Position numbers and translations under genes: made by a program. From the NCBI RefSeq assembly GCF_008638365.1, contig NZ_VWVU01000002.1, positions 372,001-436,000 on the forward strand: DNA of 64,000 nt. Direction: 5' to 3'. This DNA is from Nocardiopsis quinghaiensis. GTDB lineage: Bacteria; Actinomycetota; Actinomycetes; Streptosporangiales; Streptosporangiaceae. This document shows positions 50,706 to 61,234 of the stretch, piece after piece. Position 1 is the first letter of the stretch; every line of letters starts with the position of its first letter. The notes under the pieces are model-generated. The model was not told the DNA's origin. It saw only the letters and a list, made by a program, of their open reading frames with translations, and made no database searches.

Positions 50706-52916
50706 ATGAGTTTTCCTCGCCAACAGGCCCGCACCCAACGCTTCACGATCGGTGTCCCGCGCGCGTTCGAGATATCGCCGGACGGACGCCGCGTCGCCTT
50801 CCTCCGGGGGCGCGACGGGGTGGACACGGCCACCTGCCTGTGGATCCACGAGGCGGAGGGGTCGGGAACCGCCACGGTGCTCGCCGACCCCAGGACCCTG
50901 GGCGCCGACGACGAGGACCTTCCCCCCGAGGAACGGACCCGCCGCGAGAGGCTGCGCGAGAGCGGCGGCGGCATCGTGTCGTACACGGTGGACGACGCGT
51001 TCACCCGCGCCGTGTTCACCCTGTCCGGACGGCTGTTCTACGTGGACCTCGTCGGTGACGACACCGCGCCCCGCGAACTGCCCGCCGCCACCCCCGTCGT
51101 GGACCCGAGGATCAGCCCGGCGGGTGACCGGGTCGCCTACGTCAGCGGCGGCGCCGTGCGTGTCATCGACGTCTCCGGCGCCGAGCCCGACCACGGCGAC
51201 CGGGCGGTCGTCGAACCGGACGGCCCCGACGTCACCTGGGGCCTGGCCGAACTGGTGGCCGCCGAGGAGATGGGCCGCTACCGGGGCTTCTGGTGGGCTC
51301 CGGACGGCTCCGCCCTCGCCGCCGCGCGTGTGGACGAGTCCGACGTGAACACCTGGCACGTGTCCGACCCCGGCCGTCCCGGGCAGGAGCCGACCGCTCT
51401 GCGCTACCCGCCCGCCGGCGGGACCAACGCGGACGTGCGCCTGGCCGTGTTCCCGGTCGGTTCGGCGGGCGGCCGGCGCGCGCCGGAGCGGCCCGAACCC
51501 GTCTGGGTGGAGTGGGACCGCGAGGCCCTGCCCTACCTGGCGACGGTCGGCTGGACGACCGGCCCCGACGGCACGCCGACCCTGGTGTTCACCGCGCAGA
51601 GCCGCGACCAGCGCACGCTGGACCTGTTCAGCGCCGACCCGGCCACGGGCCTGGTCGCACGGGTGCGTACCGAGGCCGACGACGTGTGGGTCGAGTTGAT
51701 GCCGGGCGTACCCGCCCACACCGGTTCGGGCGAACTGGTGTGGATCGGCCGGGAGCCGGGCGGTGAACGCCGGGTCTACGTGGGAGACCGCCCGGTCAGC
51801 CCCGCCGACGTGTACGTGCGCGGCGTGGTGGGCGTGGACGGCGACCGGGTCCTGTACTCGGGTTCGCCCGCGGGAAGCCCCGCCGACGTGTCGCTGTGGC
51901 TGGTCGAGCTGGACACGGGCCTGTCCGCGCCGGTGGAGGTGCCCGGGCACGGGTGCGCGGCATCGGCGGACGCGGGCGCGCACAGCGGTCTGCGCTCGGG
52001 GCGGCTGCGTGGGGACACCCTGGTGGTACAGCACCGGTCGATGGAGTTCGCGGGCGTGCGCACGATGGTGCTGCGCGGCGCCGACACCGAGACGCGCCGG
52101 TCCTGCTCCGAGATCGAGAGCCTCGCCGAGGCCCCTGACCTGCCGGAGCCTCGCGTGGAGTTCTGGCGCGCCGGCGAGCGACGGATCCCGGCCGCGCTGG
52201 TGCTGCCGTCCTGGTACCACGGGGACCAGAGCCCGCTACCGGTGCTGGTGGCGCCCTACGGCGGTCCGCACGCGCAGCGGGTGCTGAACGCGCGCGGCGC
52301 GTACCTGACCGCCCAGTGGTACGCCGATCAGGGGTTCGCGGTACTCATCGCGGACGGCCGCGGCACACCCGGCATCGGTGTGGAGTGGGAGCAGAGCGTC
52401 CACCTCGACCTGGCCGGACCGGTCCTGGAGGACCAGGTGGCGGCGCTGCGGGACGCTGCGGAGCGGTTCGACTGCCTGGACCTGTCCCGGGTGGGCATCC
52501 ACGGCTGGTCGTTCGGCGGGTACCTGTCGGCGCTGGCGGTGCTGCGCCGCCCGGACGTGTTCCACGCGGCGGTGGCGGGCGCGCCGGTCATCGACTGGAC
52601 GCTGTACGACACCCACTACACCGAGCGCTATCTGGGCACCCCCGAAGGGGAGCCCGACGCCTACGAGCGCAGCTCGCTGCTGGCGGAGGCGGCCAAGCTG
52701 GAGCGGTCGCTGATGATGATCCACGGCCTGGCGGACGACAACGTGGCGTTCGCGCACACGCAGCGGATGTCGTCGGCGCTGATGGCGGCGGGCCGCCCGC
52801 ACACGGTGCTGCCGCTGTCGGGGGTGACGCACTCGCCCTCGGACCCGACGGTCGCGGAGAACCTGATGCTGCTCCAGGTGGAGTTCCTCAAGGAGGGCCT
52901 CCGGACCGGGGAGTAG
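50706..52916 (+). CDS. S9-family prolyl oligopeptidase / dipeptidyl peptidase IV-like serine peptidase
   Basis: 736 residues: N-terminal beta-propeller (about 20-430, DPP4_N repeats such as AFEISPDGRRVAFLRGRD and RYRGFWWAPDGSALAAARVD), C-terminal alpha/beta hydrolase with Ser602 in HGWSFGGYLSALA, Asp677/678 in HGLADDNVAF and His709 in LSGVTHSPSD. Before the catalytic part lies VLVAPYGGPHAQRV. No signal peptide, so it is a cytoplasmic peptidase. ATG 50706 preferred (leaderless promoter), ATG 50688 also possible. Divergent from mshB. Confidence 0.9.
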   Translation: MSFPRQQARTQRFTIGVPRAFEISPDGRRVAFLRGRDGVDTATCLWIHEAEGSGTATVLADPRTLGADDEDLPPEERTRRERLRESGGGIVSYTVDDAFTRAVFTLSGRLFYVDLVGDDTAPRELPAATPVVDPRISPAGDRVAYVSGGAVRVIDVSGAEPDHGDRAVVEPDGPDVTWGLAELVAAEEMGRYRGFWWAPDGSALAAARVDESDVNTWHVSDPGRPGQEPTALRYPPAGGTNADVRLAVFPVGSAGGRRAPERPEPVWVEWDREALPYLATVGWTTGPDGTPTLVFTAQSRDQRTLDLFSADPATGLVARVRTEADDVWVELMPGVPAHTGSGELVWIGREPGGERRVYVGDRPVSPADVYVRGVVGVDGDRVLYSGSPAGSPADVSLWLVELDTGLSAPVEVPGHGCAASADAGAHSGLRSGRLRGDTLVVQHRSMEFAGVRTMVLRGADTETRRSCSEIESLAEAPDLPEPRVEFWRAGERRIPAALVLPSWYHGDQSPLPVLVAPYGGPHAQRVLNARGAYLTAQWYADQGFAVLIADGRGTPGIGVEWEQSVHLDLAGPVLEDQVAALRDAAERFDCLDLSRVGIHGWSFGGYLSALAVLRRPDVFHAAVAGAPVIDWTLYDTHYTERYLGTPEGEPDAYERSSLLAEAAKLERSLMMIHGLADDNVAFAHTQRMSSALMAAGRPHTVLPLSGVTHSPSDPTVAENLMLLQVEFLKEGLRTGE

Positions 52917-52922
52917 TCCCGG

Positions 52923-52956
52923 CCGGGTCCCGGAGCCGCGCGGCTCCGGGACCCGG
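52923..52956 (+). terminator. Terminator after the S9 peptidase gene
   Basis: CCGGGTCCCGGAGCC (52923-52937) pairs perfectly with 52942-52956; the 4-nt loop is GCGC, so the whole 34 nt is one palindrome. Confidence 0.7.
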
Positions 52957-53076
52957 GGCACCGCTCAGTAGGTCCCCGTCCGCGGACGCGCCTCCCGACT
53001 CCTCCTGGTAGGCGGTCCGGCTCCCCTCACCGAGGATCCCGCCCCGACCCGCCGGGAGGACGCGCGGGACCACGCG

Positions 53077-53082
53077 TAACCT
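53077..53082 (+). promoter_or_regulatory. -10 hexamer TAACCT of leaderless DUF3054 gene
   Basis: TAACCT ends 6 nt before ATG 53089. Confidence 0.45.
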
Positions 53083-53088
53083 GGCCGC

Positions 53089-53475
53089 ATGCGTTCCTCC
53101 GCGGTGCCGCGCGCCCTCGTCGCCCTGCTGGCCGACCTGGCCTGCGTGCTCGCCTTCGTCGTGATCGGCAGGACCGACCACGGGACCGGCACGGCCCTGG
53201 CATCGATCGCCTCGACCGCGTGGCCCCTCGCCGCCGGAACGGCCCTGGGCTGGGTGGTCACCCTCGCCTGGACCGCCCCCGCCCGGATCTGGCCGACCGG
53301 TGTGTTCGTGTGGGCCGTGACCGTGGCCGGGGGGATGACGCTGCGCCTGCTCACCGGTGAGGGCGCCCCGCTCGGCTTCGTCCTGGTCACGTCCCTGTTC
53401 CTGGCCGCGACCATGCTCGGCTGGCGCGCGGTGGCCCGCATCCTGGCCAGCAGGGCGCGACGGCGCCGGGCCTGA
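53089..53475 (+). CDS. DUF3054 membrane protein
   Basis: 128 residues, four membrane helices (ALVALLADLACVLAFVVIGR, WPLAAGTALGWVVTLAW, PTGVFVWAVTVAGGMTLRLL, LGFVLVTSLFLAATMLGWRA) and a basic C-terminus. The GRTDHG and RLLTGEGAP patterns are typical of DUF3054. Function unknown. Leaderless by -10 spacing; followed by the methyltransferase gene. Confidence 0.85.
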   Translation: MRSSAVPRALVALLADLACVLAFVVIGRTDHGTGTALASIASTAWPLAAGTALGWVVTLAWTAPARIWPTGVFVWAVTVAGGMTLRLLTGEGAPLGFVLVTSLFLAATMLGWRAVARILASRARRRRA

Positions 53476-53529
53476 CGGAGGAGACCGGGGGTCCCGCGGA
53501 CAGTGGGGGCTCGTACCGCGGGACGTTCG

Positions 53530-53535
53530 TAAGCT
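53530..53535 (+). promoter_or_regulatory. -10 hexamer TAAGCT of leaderless TrmH-type gene
   Basis: TAAGCT ends 7 nt before ATG 53543. Confidence 0.4.
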
Positions 53536-53542
53536 GGAACCG

Positions 53543-54328
53543 ATGAACGAGCATCCCGAACCCCGACCCGCCGCCCCGCCTCCCGCCCCGTCCGGTACGG
53601 ACGGCGGGTCCGACTCCCGTGCGCCCGCGGACGGCGAGGACGAGGCGCGCGAGGTGGGCGTGGGCCCGTGGTCCGGCCCCTGGCCCGAGGGTGACCACTA
53701 CGATCCCGAGCTCCTGGCCGAGGGCGACCGCCGCAACGTCGTGGACCGCTACCGGTACTGGCGGCGCGAGGCGATCGTGGCCGACCTCGACACCATGCGC
53801 CACCCCTTCCACGTCGCCGTGGAGAACTGGTCGCACGACTTCAACATCGGCTCGGTCGTGCGCACCGCCAACGCGTTCGGGTGCGCGGCCGTGCACATCG
53901 TGGGCCGCCGCCGCTGGAACAAGCGCGGCGCGATGGTGACCGACCGCTACCAGCACGTCCACCACCACCCCGACACCGAGGCGCTGGTGGCGTGGGCGGG
54001 CGAGCGCGGACTGCCGCTGATCGGGATCGACAACCTGCCGGGCGCGGTGCCGCTGGAGACCTATCCCCTGCCCCGGGACGCGGTGCTGGTGTTCGGCCAG
54101 GAGGGTCCCGGCCTGTCCGAGGAGGTGCGGCGGGTGTGCCAGGCGGTGCTGTCGATCTCCCAGTTCGGTTCGACCCGGTCGATCAACGCCGGGGCCGCCG
54201 CGGCGATCGCCATGCACGCCTGGGTGCGCGCGCACGTGTTCGACCAGCCGGCCCCAGGCACCACAGGTCCCACTTCCGCCACGGCTGCCACCTCAGTCGC
54301 TCCGGTGCCCACCACCGCACCGTCGTGA
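53543..54328 (+). CDS. TrmH/SpoU-family RNA methyltransferase
   Basis: Probably a 2'-O-ribose methyltransferase of rRNA or tRNA. 261 residues: a Pro/Asp-rich N-terminal tail (about 45), then the SPOUT domain with motif 1 WSHDFNIGSVVRTANAFGCA, motif 2 DAVLVFGQEGPGLSEE and motif 3 FGSTRSINAGAAAAIAMHAW, the trefoil knot. A Thr/Ala-rich tail closes it. ATG 53543 is chosen; leaderless promoter. Substrate RNA and position unknown. Confidence 0.87.
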   Translation: MNEHPEPRPAAPPPAPSGTDGGSDSRAPADGEDEAREVGVGPWSGPWPEGDHYDPELLAEGDRRNVVDRYRYWRREAIVADLDTMRHPFHVAVENWSHDFNIGSVVRTANAFGCAAVHIVGRRRWNKRGAMVTDRYQHVHHHPDTEALVAWAGERGLPLIGIDNLPGAVPLETYPLPRDAVLVFGQEGPGLSEEVRRVCQAVLSISQFGSTRSINAGAAAAIAMHAWVRAHVFDQPAPGTTGPTSATAATSVAPVPTTAPS

Positions 54329-54380
54329 CGGTTCCGTGATCTACCATGAGCGAAAGGCCCACGACCAGAGAGAACCAAGG

Positions 54381-55016
54381 ATGAGTTCGATCGTCACAGC
54401 AGCAGCCCGCTCCGCCACGGTCGACGACGTGGCCGGTATCGCACGCGTCCTGAGCAGAGCGGCGCACGAGGACCCCTTCTTCCGCTGGCTGTTCCCCGAC
54501 GACGAACTGCGCGTGGCCAGGACCCGCCGCTTCTTCGCCCTGACCGCGGGCTTCGGCTACGTCCCCTCCGGCGAGACCAGGGTCACCGACACCCGGGACG
54601 AGACCGAGGACGCGCCGGTGGTGCGCGGCGCGGCGCTGTGGGCGCCGCCCACCACCAACCCCGAGGGTCAGCTGGTGTCACTGCGTGCCTGGCCGCACTG
54701 GGCGTCCCTGATCGGCCGTTCCCGGCTGGCCGCGTTCGTGCGCGTGTTCGCCGAGTGGAAGCTGGCCGCGCCCCAGGAACCCCACCTGTACCTGGCCGCG
54801 CTGGGCGTGGACCCGGCGGTCGCCGGTACCGGGATCGGGGGCGGGCTGCTCTCCTCCGGGCTGGACCGGGCGGACTCAGAACGGCTCCCGGTGTTCACCC
54901 AGACGCTCGACGACAAGACCGTCGGCTTCTACGAGCGGTTCGGCTTCCGCGTGGTCCGCGAGGTGGAGAGCCCGGACTCGGGGACCAACCACTTCCTGCT
55001 GCGCGACCCGTCCTGA
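54381..55016 (+). CDS. GNAT-family N-acetyltransferase
   Basis: 211-residue acetyl-CoA-dependent transferase. Core motifs are LYLAALGVDPAVAGTGIGGG (acetyl-CoA-binding Q/RxxGxG/A equivalent) and the end-strand VGFYERFGFRVVREVESPDS. The N-terminal part has SATVDDVAGIARVLSRAAHE. Substrate unknown. ATG 54381 with AGAGAG about 8 nt upstream. Downstream lies a decayed gene. Confidence 0.82.
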   Translation: MSSIVTAAARSATVDDVAGIARVLSRAAHEDPFFRWLFPDDELRVARTRRFFALTAGFGYVPSGETRVTDTRDETEDAPVVRGAALWAPPTTNPEGQLVSLRAWPHWASLIGRSRLAAFVRVFAEWKLAAPQEPHLYLAALGVDPAVAGTGIGGGLLSSGLDRADSERLPVFTQTLDDKTVGFYERFGFRVVREVESPDSGTNHFLLRDPS

Positions 55017-55522
55017 GGCCGGCCCGCCCGTCGGCGAGCGCCTGGCGCACCTGGCCGACACCGCCCGCATGGCCGAGGAGCTGCGCCTGGCCCGTCCGGG
55101 CCGGGTGACCCTCATGGTCGGCACCGAGTTCTCACTGACCTCCCCGGGGACGCTCCCCGGGGAGGACGAGTTCACCCGCCTCCAGTTCATCCTGCGCCCG
55201 TGGCCGCGCCGACCTGCGGGGGGCCGGTTCGTTCCTCGCGGTGGACTGGTTCGCCGATCCGCCGCGCCTGCGCCGGGGCACGGCGCGCAACGAGTCCGTA
55301 CGGGCCGGATACGTCGGCGACCTGCTCGACCTGTACGAGGCGCGGGGGGTGCACGGCGCGTTCGTGTTCACGTTCGCCATGCCGGACTTCCCGCACAGCG
55401 AGGACCCCGCACACGATCTGGACGCGGCCGGGTTCGGAGTGGTGCGGACGAGCGCGGACGACCCGGCGTCGTGGGAGCCCAAGACGGCCTTCCACGAGGT
55501 CGCCCGGCGCTACCGGCGCTGA
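55017..55522 (+). pseudogene. Remnant of a larger gene, frameshifted and internally deleted
   Basis: Directly after the GNAT stop the frame encodes VGERLAHLADTARMAEELRL, ARPGRVTLMVGTEFSLTSPG, ..FTRLQFILRPW; around 55200 coding character moves to the next frame, reading ADLRGAGSFLAVDWFADPPR and later DLLDLYEARGVHGAFVFTFA, DFPHSEDPAHDLDAAGFGVV, WEPKTAFHEVARRYR. These pieces resemble, from memory, the ends of one longer actinobacterial protein (TIM-barrel, glycosidase-like), the middle of which is lost. So this is probably a pseudogene; the second part alone could be mistaken for a 93-residue protein (55241-55522). Confidence 0.6.
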
Positions 55523-55601
55523 GCACCGGCGCGGACGCGCGGACACGGCCGGGGGCCGCACCCCGAGGGGTACGGCCCCGTGCGACACGGCGGGGTCGGG
55601 G

Positions 55602-56344
55602 TCAGCCGACGCCCTTGCCGAGCGAGCCCAGCAGGTCGCGGTTGAGCTGGGAGATCGTGTCCAGCGGGATGCCCTTCGGGCAGACCGCGGCGCACTCACC
55701 GATGTTGCTGCAGCCGCCGAAGTCCTCCTCGTCCTGCTGGTTGATCATCTTCACCACGCGCGCGGCCCGCTCGGGCTGCCCCTGCGGGAGCATGCCCAGG
55801 TGGGTGACCTTCGCGGCGGTGAACAGCATGCTGGAGGCGTTCGGGCAGGCCGCCACGCACGCGCCGCAGCCGATGCAGGTCGCGGCGTCGAACGCGCGGT
55901 CCGCGTCCGGCTTCGGGATCGGGTTGGCGTGGGCGTCCGGCGCGGTACCCGTCGGGGCGCTGATGAAGCCGCCCGCCTGGATGATGCGGTCGAACGAGCC
56001 GCGGTCCACGACCAGGTCCTTCACGACCGGGAACGCCTGGGCCCGCCACGGCTCCACCGTGATGGTGTCGCCGTCCTTGAAGCTGCGCATGTGCAGCTGG
56101 CAGGTCGTGGTGCGCTCGGGGCCGTGGGCCTCGCCGTCGATCACGACGCCGCAGGCACCGCAGATGCCCTCACGGCAGTCGTGGTCGAACGCGACCGGGT
56201 CCTCGTCCTCCAGCGTGAGCTTCTCGTTGAGGACGTCGAGCATCTCCAGGAACGACATGTCCGGGGAGACGTCGGTGAGCTTGTAGGTGGCCAGCCTGCC
56301 CTCGTCGTCCTGGCCCTTCTGACGCCATACGCGCAGAGTGATGT

Positions 56345-56348
<4 letters not shown>
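55602..56348 (-). CDS. sdhB: Succinate dehydrogenase/fumarate reductase iron-sulfur subunit (complex 1)
   Basis: 248 residues. 2Fe-2S cysteines in [28 protein letters not shown]; 4Fe-4S and 3Fe-4S cysteines in [15 protein letters not shown] and [22 protein letters not shown] 56348 overlaps the sdhA stop by 4 nt. Transfers electrons from FAD to the heme/quinone of SdhC. Last gene of the sdhC-sdhA-sdhB operon. Confidence 0.93.
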
Positions 56349-58291
<1,943 letters not shown>

Positions 58292-58999
58292 TTAACTCAC
58301 CAGTCCAAAGGTGACCGCCAGAGGCGGGAGCAGGAAGCCGACGGTCACGATCAGCGCGATGCCCAAGGCGATGGCGTTGAGCATGCCCTGCCGTCGCGAC
58401 ATGTTGACGCCGAGCGTTGCCAGAGCGCTCCAGATGCCGTGCCGCAGGTGGAGGCCCACCGCGATCACGGACAGGACGTAGAACAGGGTCACGTACCAGA
58501 ACTCGGGCTGGAACCCGTTCACGAGCCGCTCGTAGGGACTGTCGGACCGACCGCCGGGCGCGATGTCGTTCGTGGTCAGGTGCAGGATGTGGAAGACCAC
58601 GAAGAGCGCGACGAGCACGCCGCCGTAGCGCATGGTGTAGGAGGAGTAGCTGCGGGCGACCCTCTTGTTCACCTTGTAGCGCTGGGCGGCCGGACGCGCC
58701 CTGCGGGCGCGGGCCCACAGTGTCACCGCCGCGTAGATGTGGATCAGGACGCTCGCCAGCAGGACGAGTCGGAAGATCCACAGGAATCCGTTCTCGGGCA
58801 GCATCGGATAGCCCAGTTCGCGGAGACTGTGGGCATAGCCGTCGAAGGCCTCCTGACCCGAGAAGATCTTGAGGTTGCCGTACATGTGCGCGATCAAATA
58901 CAGCACGAGGATCGCCCCGGTGATCGCCATCGCTGTCTTGAGCGCCACCGTGGACCCGTAGGCCGTAGACCGCTTCTTGGTCAAGGTACTGTTCGCCAC
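58292..58999 (-). CDS. sdhC: Succinate dehydrogenase cytochrome b subunit (complex 1)
   Basis: 235 residues, five membrane helices, single-anchor type (SdhC, cytochrome b558-like) of the B-type SQR. Axial-His candidates lie in LYLIAHMYGNLKIFSG, LIHIYAAVTLW, VFHILHLTTN and GLHLRHGIW. First gene of the operon. GTG start; a TAAAGT -10 with TTGGAC -35 lies upstream, 8 nt from the start codon. Confidence 0.9.
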   Translation of the reverse strand: MANSTLTKKRSTAYGSTVALKTAMAITGAILVLYLIAHMYGNLKIFSGQEAFDGYAHSLRELGYPMLPENGFLWIFRLVLLASVLIHIYAAVTLWARARRARPAAQRYKVNKRVARSYSSYTMRYGGVLVALFVVFHILHLTTNDIAPGGRSDSPYERLVNGFQPEFWYVTLFYVLSVIAVGLHLRHGIWSALATLGVNMSRRQGMLNAIALGIALIVTVGFLLPPLAVTFGLVS

Positions 59000-59007
59000 A
59001 GCCTGTC

Positions 59008-59038
59008 ACTTTAAGTTCTGGTTAAGCCTGACGTCCAA
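59008..59038 (-). promoter_or_regulatory. Promoter of the sdhCAB operon (leaderless)
   Basis: On the minus strand TTGGAC (complement of 59033-59038) and TAAAGT (complement of 59008-59013) are 19 nt apart (18 for TTAAAG), with the -10 only 8 nt from the GTG start. Confidence 0.55.
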
Positions 59039-59066
59039 GTCATCACGACGCTGGCGTCGATAGCCG

Positions 59067-59072
59067 TAGGCT
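59067..59072 (+). promoter_or_regulatory. -10 hexamer TAGGCT of leaderless LysR-type gene
   Basis: TAGGCT ends 7 nt before ATG 59080. Together with the sdhC promoter it makes an 80-nt back-to-back promoter region. Confidence 0.45.
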
Positions 59073-59079
59073 ATGGACT

Positions 59080-60024
59080 ATGCAGTTCCAGCAGCTGTCC
59101 TACTTCGTCGCCGTCGCCCGCACACGCCATTTCACCCGCGCAGCAGAGCTTTCCCGCGTCGCCCAGCCGAGTTTGAGCAAACAGATCCGCAGCCTTGAAC
59201 AGGAGTTGGGTGCGCCGTTATTCAGTCGTGCCAGGGGAAACATCACACTCACTCCGGCGGGCGAGGCGCTGCTTCCGCTGGCCCAGCGCATACTCACCGA
59301 CCTGGAGACGGCCCGCCGGGAGGTGGCGGAGCTGGCCGGGGTGCGCAGGGGCCGCGTGCGCCTCGGCGCCACCCCGTCGCTGTGCGCGGGCCTGCTGGCC
59401 GACGTGCTCTCCGACTTCCACACCGGCTACCCCGGGATCGAACTCCAGGTGGAGGAGAGCGGCTCGCGCGACCTGATCCGCGACCTGGGGCGGGGCGAGC
59501 TGGACCTGGCCCTGATCATCCTGCCGTTGCACAGCAGCGACCCGGACTTCTCCACCACGCCGATCCTGCGGGAGAACCTGGTGGTGGCGAGCCCGATGTC
59601 GGGGCCCTCACCCAACGGGCGGGCGTCGATCCGCATCACCGAGCTCGAAGGGCGCCCGCTGGTGATGTTCCGGCGCGGCTACGACGTGCGGGAGGCGACA
59701 CTGCGCGCGTGCCGGGCGGCGGGGTTCGAACCGGAGCTGGCCGTGGAGGGCGGCGAGATGGACGCCGTGCTGCGGTTCGTGGAGGCGGGCCTGGGACTGG
59801 CGGTGGTGCCGAGCATGGTGCTCAAGAACCGTCCGGGCCTGCGCGGGACACCGCTGGCCAGGCCGCGCCTGCTGCGGACGGTGGCGCTGGCGCGGCGCAA
59901 GGACGTGGAGCCCTCGCACTCGGCCGAGGCGTTCCGCCAGCACCTCAACGAGTACCTGCTGGCGATGTCCCCCGAGAACCTCGGCCCCGACCTGGAGGTC
60001 CTGCTCTCGGGGGAGACGGGGTAG
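59080..60024 (+). CDS. LysR-family transcriptional regulator
   Basis: 314 residues: N-terminal winged HTH (MQFQQLSYFVAVARTRHFTR, AAELSRVAQPSLSKQIRSLE, QELGAPLFSRARGNITLTPA) and a periplasmic-binding-like effector domain (about 90-300; RVRLGATPSLCAGLLADVLS, GRPLVMFRRGYDVREA, GLGLAVVPSMVLKNRPGL). It is divergent from sdhCAB and lies before the second sdh cluster, so it is the natural candidate regulator of one or both. Confidence 0.9.
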   Translation: MQFQQLSYFVAVARTRHFTRAAELSRVAQPSLSKQIRSLEQELGAPLFSRARGNITLTPAGEALLPLAQRILTDLETARREVAELAGVRRGRVRLGATPSLCAGLLADVLSDFHTGYPGIELQVEESGSRDLIRDLGRGELDLALIILPLHSSDPDFSTTPILRENLVVASPMSGPSPNGRASIRITELEGRPLVMFRRGYDVREATLRACRAAGFEPELAVEGGEMDAVLRFVEAGLGLAVVPSMVLKNRPGLRGTPLARPRLLRTVALARRKDVEPSHSAEAFRQHLNEYLLAMSPENLGPDLEVLLSGETG

Positions 60025-60063
60025 CGCCGCCCTCCGGCTCCGGCACGAGGAGGCGGCAAGGCA

Positions 60064-60083
60064 CGCCGACGGCACCGTCGGCG
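60064..60083 (+). terminator. Hairpin after the LysR gene
   Basis: CGCCGACGG (60064-60072) pairs with CCGTCGGCG (60075-60083); effective loop is GCAC. Confidence 0.55.
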
Positions 60084-60107
60084 CTCTGGGCCGGACATAT
60101 ATACCAC

Positions 60108-60201
60108 ACGCCACTTGCGTCACAGACAGACCAAGAGAGGCATAAAGGACTCCCCGCCCATGTAGCGACAAAACCTCCAAGCAAACGAACAAAAGTGGCG
60201 T
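60108..60201. repeat. 9-bp inverted repeat flanking an AT-rich island
   Basis: ACGCCACTT (60108-60116) and AAGTGGCGT (60193-60201) are perfect inverted copies, 76 nt apart; the intervening sequence is distinctly AT-richer than the surrounding genome. Confidence 0.55.
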
Positions 60202-60242
60202 AATTCACACTCCCTTCTCAGCCGTACCTCCCGCTCCGGCAC

Positions 60243-60256
60243 GTGACCGTGATCAC
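60243..60256. promoter_or_regulatory. Crp/GlxR-like operator GTGA-N6-TCAC
   Basis: GTGA (60243-60246) and TCAC (60253-60256) separated by 6 nt match the Crp/GlxR consensus TGTGA-N6-TCACA at all eight core positions plus the last A. It is 139 nt before the second sdh operon. A match of this length could arise by chance about once in a window of this size, so context carries much of the weight. Confidence 0.5.
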
Positions 60257-60288
60257 AACGGCCTAACGTTGCGTTGCAGACCGGTTCG

Positions 60289-60313
60289 CTACGGCTCCTC
60301 CTCGCAGCCGTAG
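60289..60313 (+). promoter_or_regulatory. Leader hairpin of the second sdh operon
   Basis: CTACGGCT (60289-60296) pairs with AGCCGTAG (60306-60313), 8-bp stem and 9-nt loop, about 80 nt before the GTG start. Could be an mRNA stability or attenuation element. Confidence 0.45.
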
Positions 60314-60394
60314 GGCGCAAGACACGGCCACGGCTGACGGAGGCGGGTACCGCGACCCGCCCGGCCGGGGCCTTCCAGGAGGTGGGAGACCACG

Positions 60395-61207
60395 GTGACC
60401 TCGACCGAAAGCGGACGCCCCGGAGGCACCCGGGCGCGCATCCCCCAGCGAACACTGCGCAACGACCGCTGGTGGCTCGGCCCACTGTTCACCACGTTGG
60501 GGCTGGCCGCCTTCGTGGTCTACGCGACCCTGCGGGTGCTCCAGCAGGACCACTACTGGGTCCAGGAGCACCACTACCTGACCCCGTTCTACTCGCCCTG
60601 CGTCGCCCAGCAGTGCGTGCCCGACGCGGCGCTGTTCGGGCGGCTGCCCGTGGAGTTCCCGCCGCTCCTCCCCTACGCCCTGATCAGCATGCCGATCCTG
60701 CTGCTGTTCCGGTTGACCTGCTACTACTACCGCAAGGCCTACTACCGCTCGATCTGGCAGGCGCCCACCGCGTGCGCCGTGCGCGAGCCCCACCGGACCT
60801 ACACCGGGGAGACCCGGCCGCTGATGCGGCTCCAGAACGGCCACCGCTACTTCTTCTACGCCGCCTTCGTCATCACCGCCGTCAACACGTGGGACATGCT
60901 GGTCGCCTTCTTCCACGGGACCGACGGCGGCCTCGGCGTCGGGCTCGGCAACATCATCATGCTCGTCAACGTGCTCATGCTGTGGGGCTACACGCTCAGC
61001 TGCCACTCGTGCCGCCACATCCTCGGCGGGCGGCTGCGCAGCTTCGGCACGCATCCGGTCCGCTACTGGATGTGGAGCCGGGTCTCCACGCTGAACGGCC
61101 GGCACATGCTCTTCGGCTGGCTCAGCATCGCGACCCTGATGATCACGGACGCCTACATCGCCCTGATCGCCAGCGGCACCATCGACGACCTCCGCATCAT
61201 CAACTGA
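60395..61207 (+). CDS. Succinate dehydrogenase membrane anchor subunit (complex 2, Rv0249c-like)
   Basis: 270 residues with five to six membrane helices: LGPLFTTLGLAAFVVYATL, LLPYALISMPILLLFRLTCY, YFFYAAFVITAVNTWDML, GNIIMLVNVLMLWGYTLS, MLFGWLSIATLMITDAYIAL. Possible heme/quinone residues include His in LSCHSCRHILGG. It is unlike the complex-1 SdhC and corresponds in size and order to the anchor of the mycobacterial Sdh1 complex. GTG start, GGAGGTGGGAG upstream. Confidence 0.8.
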   Translation: MTSTESGRPGGTRARIPQRTLRNDRWWLGPLFTTLGLAAFVVYATLRVLQQDHYWVQEHHYLTPFYSPCVAQQCVPDAALFGRLPVEFPPLLPYALISMPILLLFRLTCYYYRKAYYRSIWQAPTACAVREPHRTYTGETRPLMRLQNGHRYFFYAAFVITAVNTWDMLVAFFHGTDGGLGVGLGNIIMLVNVLMLWGYTLSCHSCRHILGGRLRSFGTHPVRYWMWSRVSTLNGRHMLFGWLSIATLMITDAYIALIASGTIDDLRIIN

Positions 61208-61234
61208 GCCAAGGGGAGAGGAAGGCACGACCAC

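Larger units (their letters stand above)
60025..60394. other. Regulatory region between LysR gene and second sdh operon
   Basis: 370 nt without a gene. It contains the LysR terminator (60064-60083), an AT-rich island with a long-spaced inverted repeat (60108-60201), a Crp/GlxR-like site (60243-60256), TAACGT (60264-60269, possible -10) and a leader hairpin CTACGGCT 60289-60296 / AGCCGTAG 60306-60313. Confidence 0.6.

Noticed and set aside
55241-55522. A genuine 93-residue protein
   Set aside because: It begins mid-domain, lacks a ribosome site and continues similarity that starts in another frame upstream, so a pseudogene fits better.
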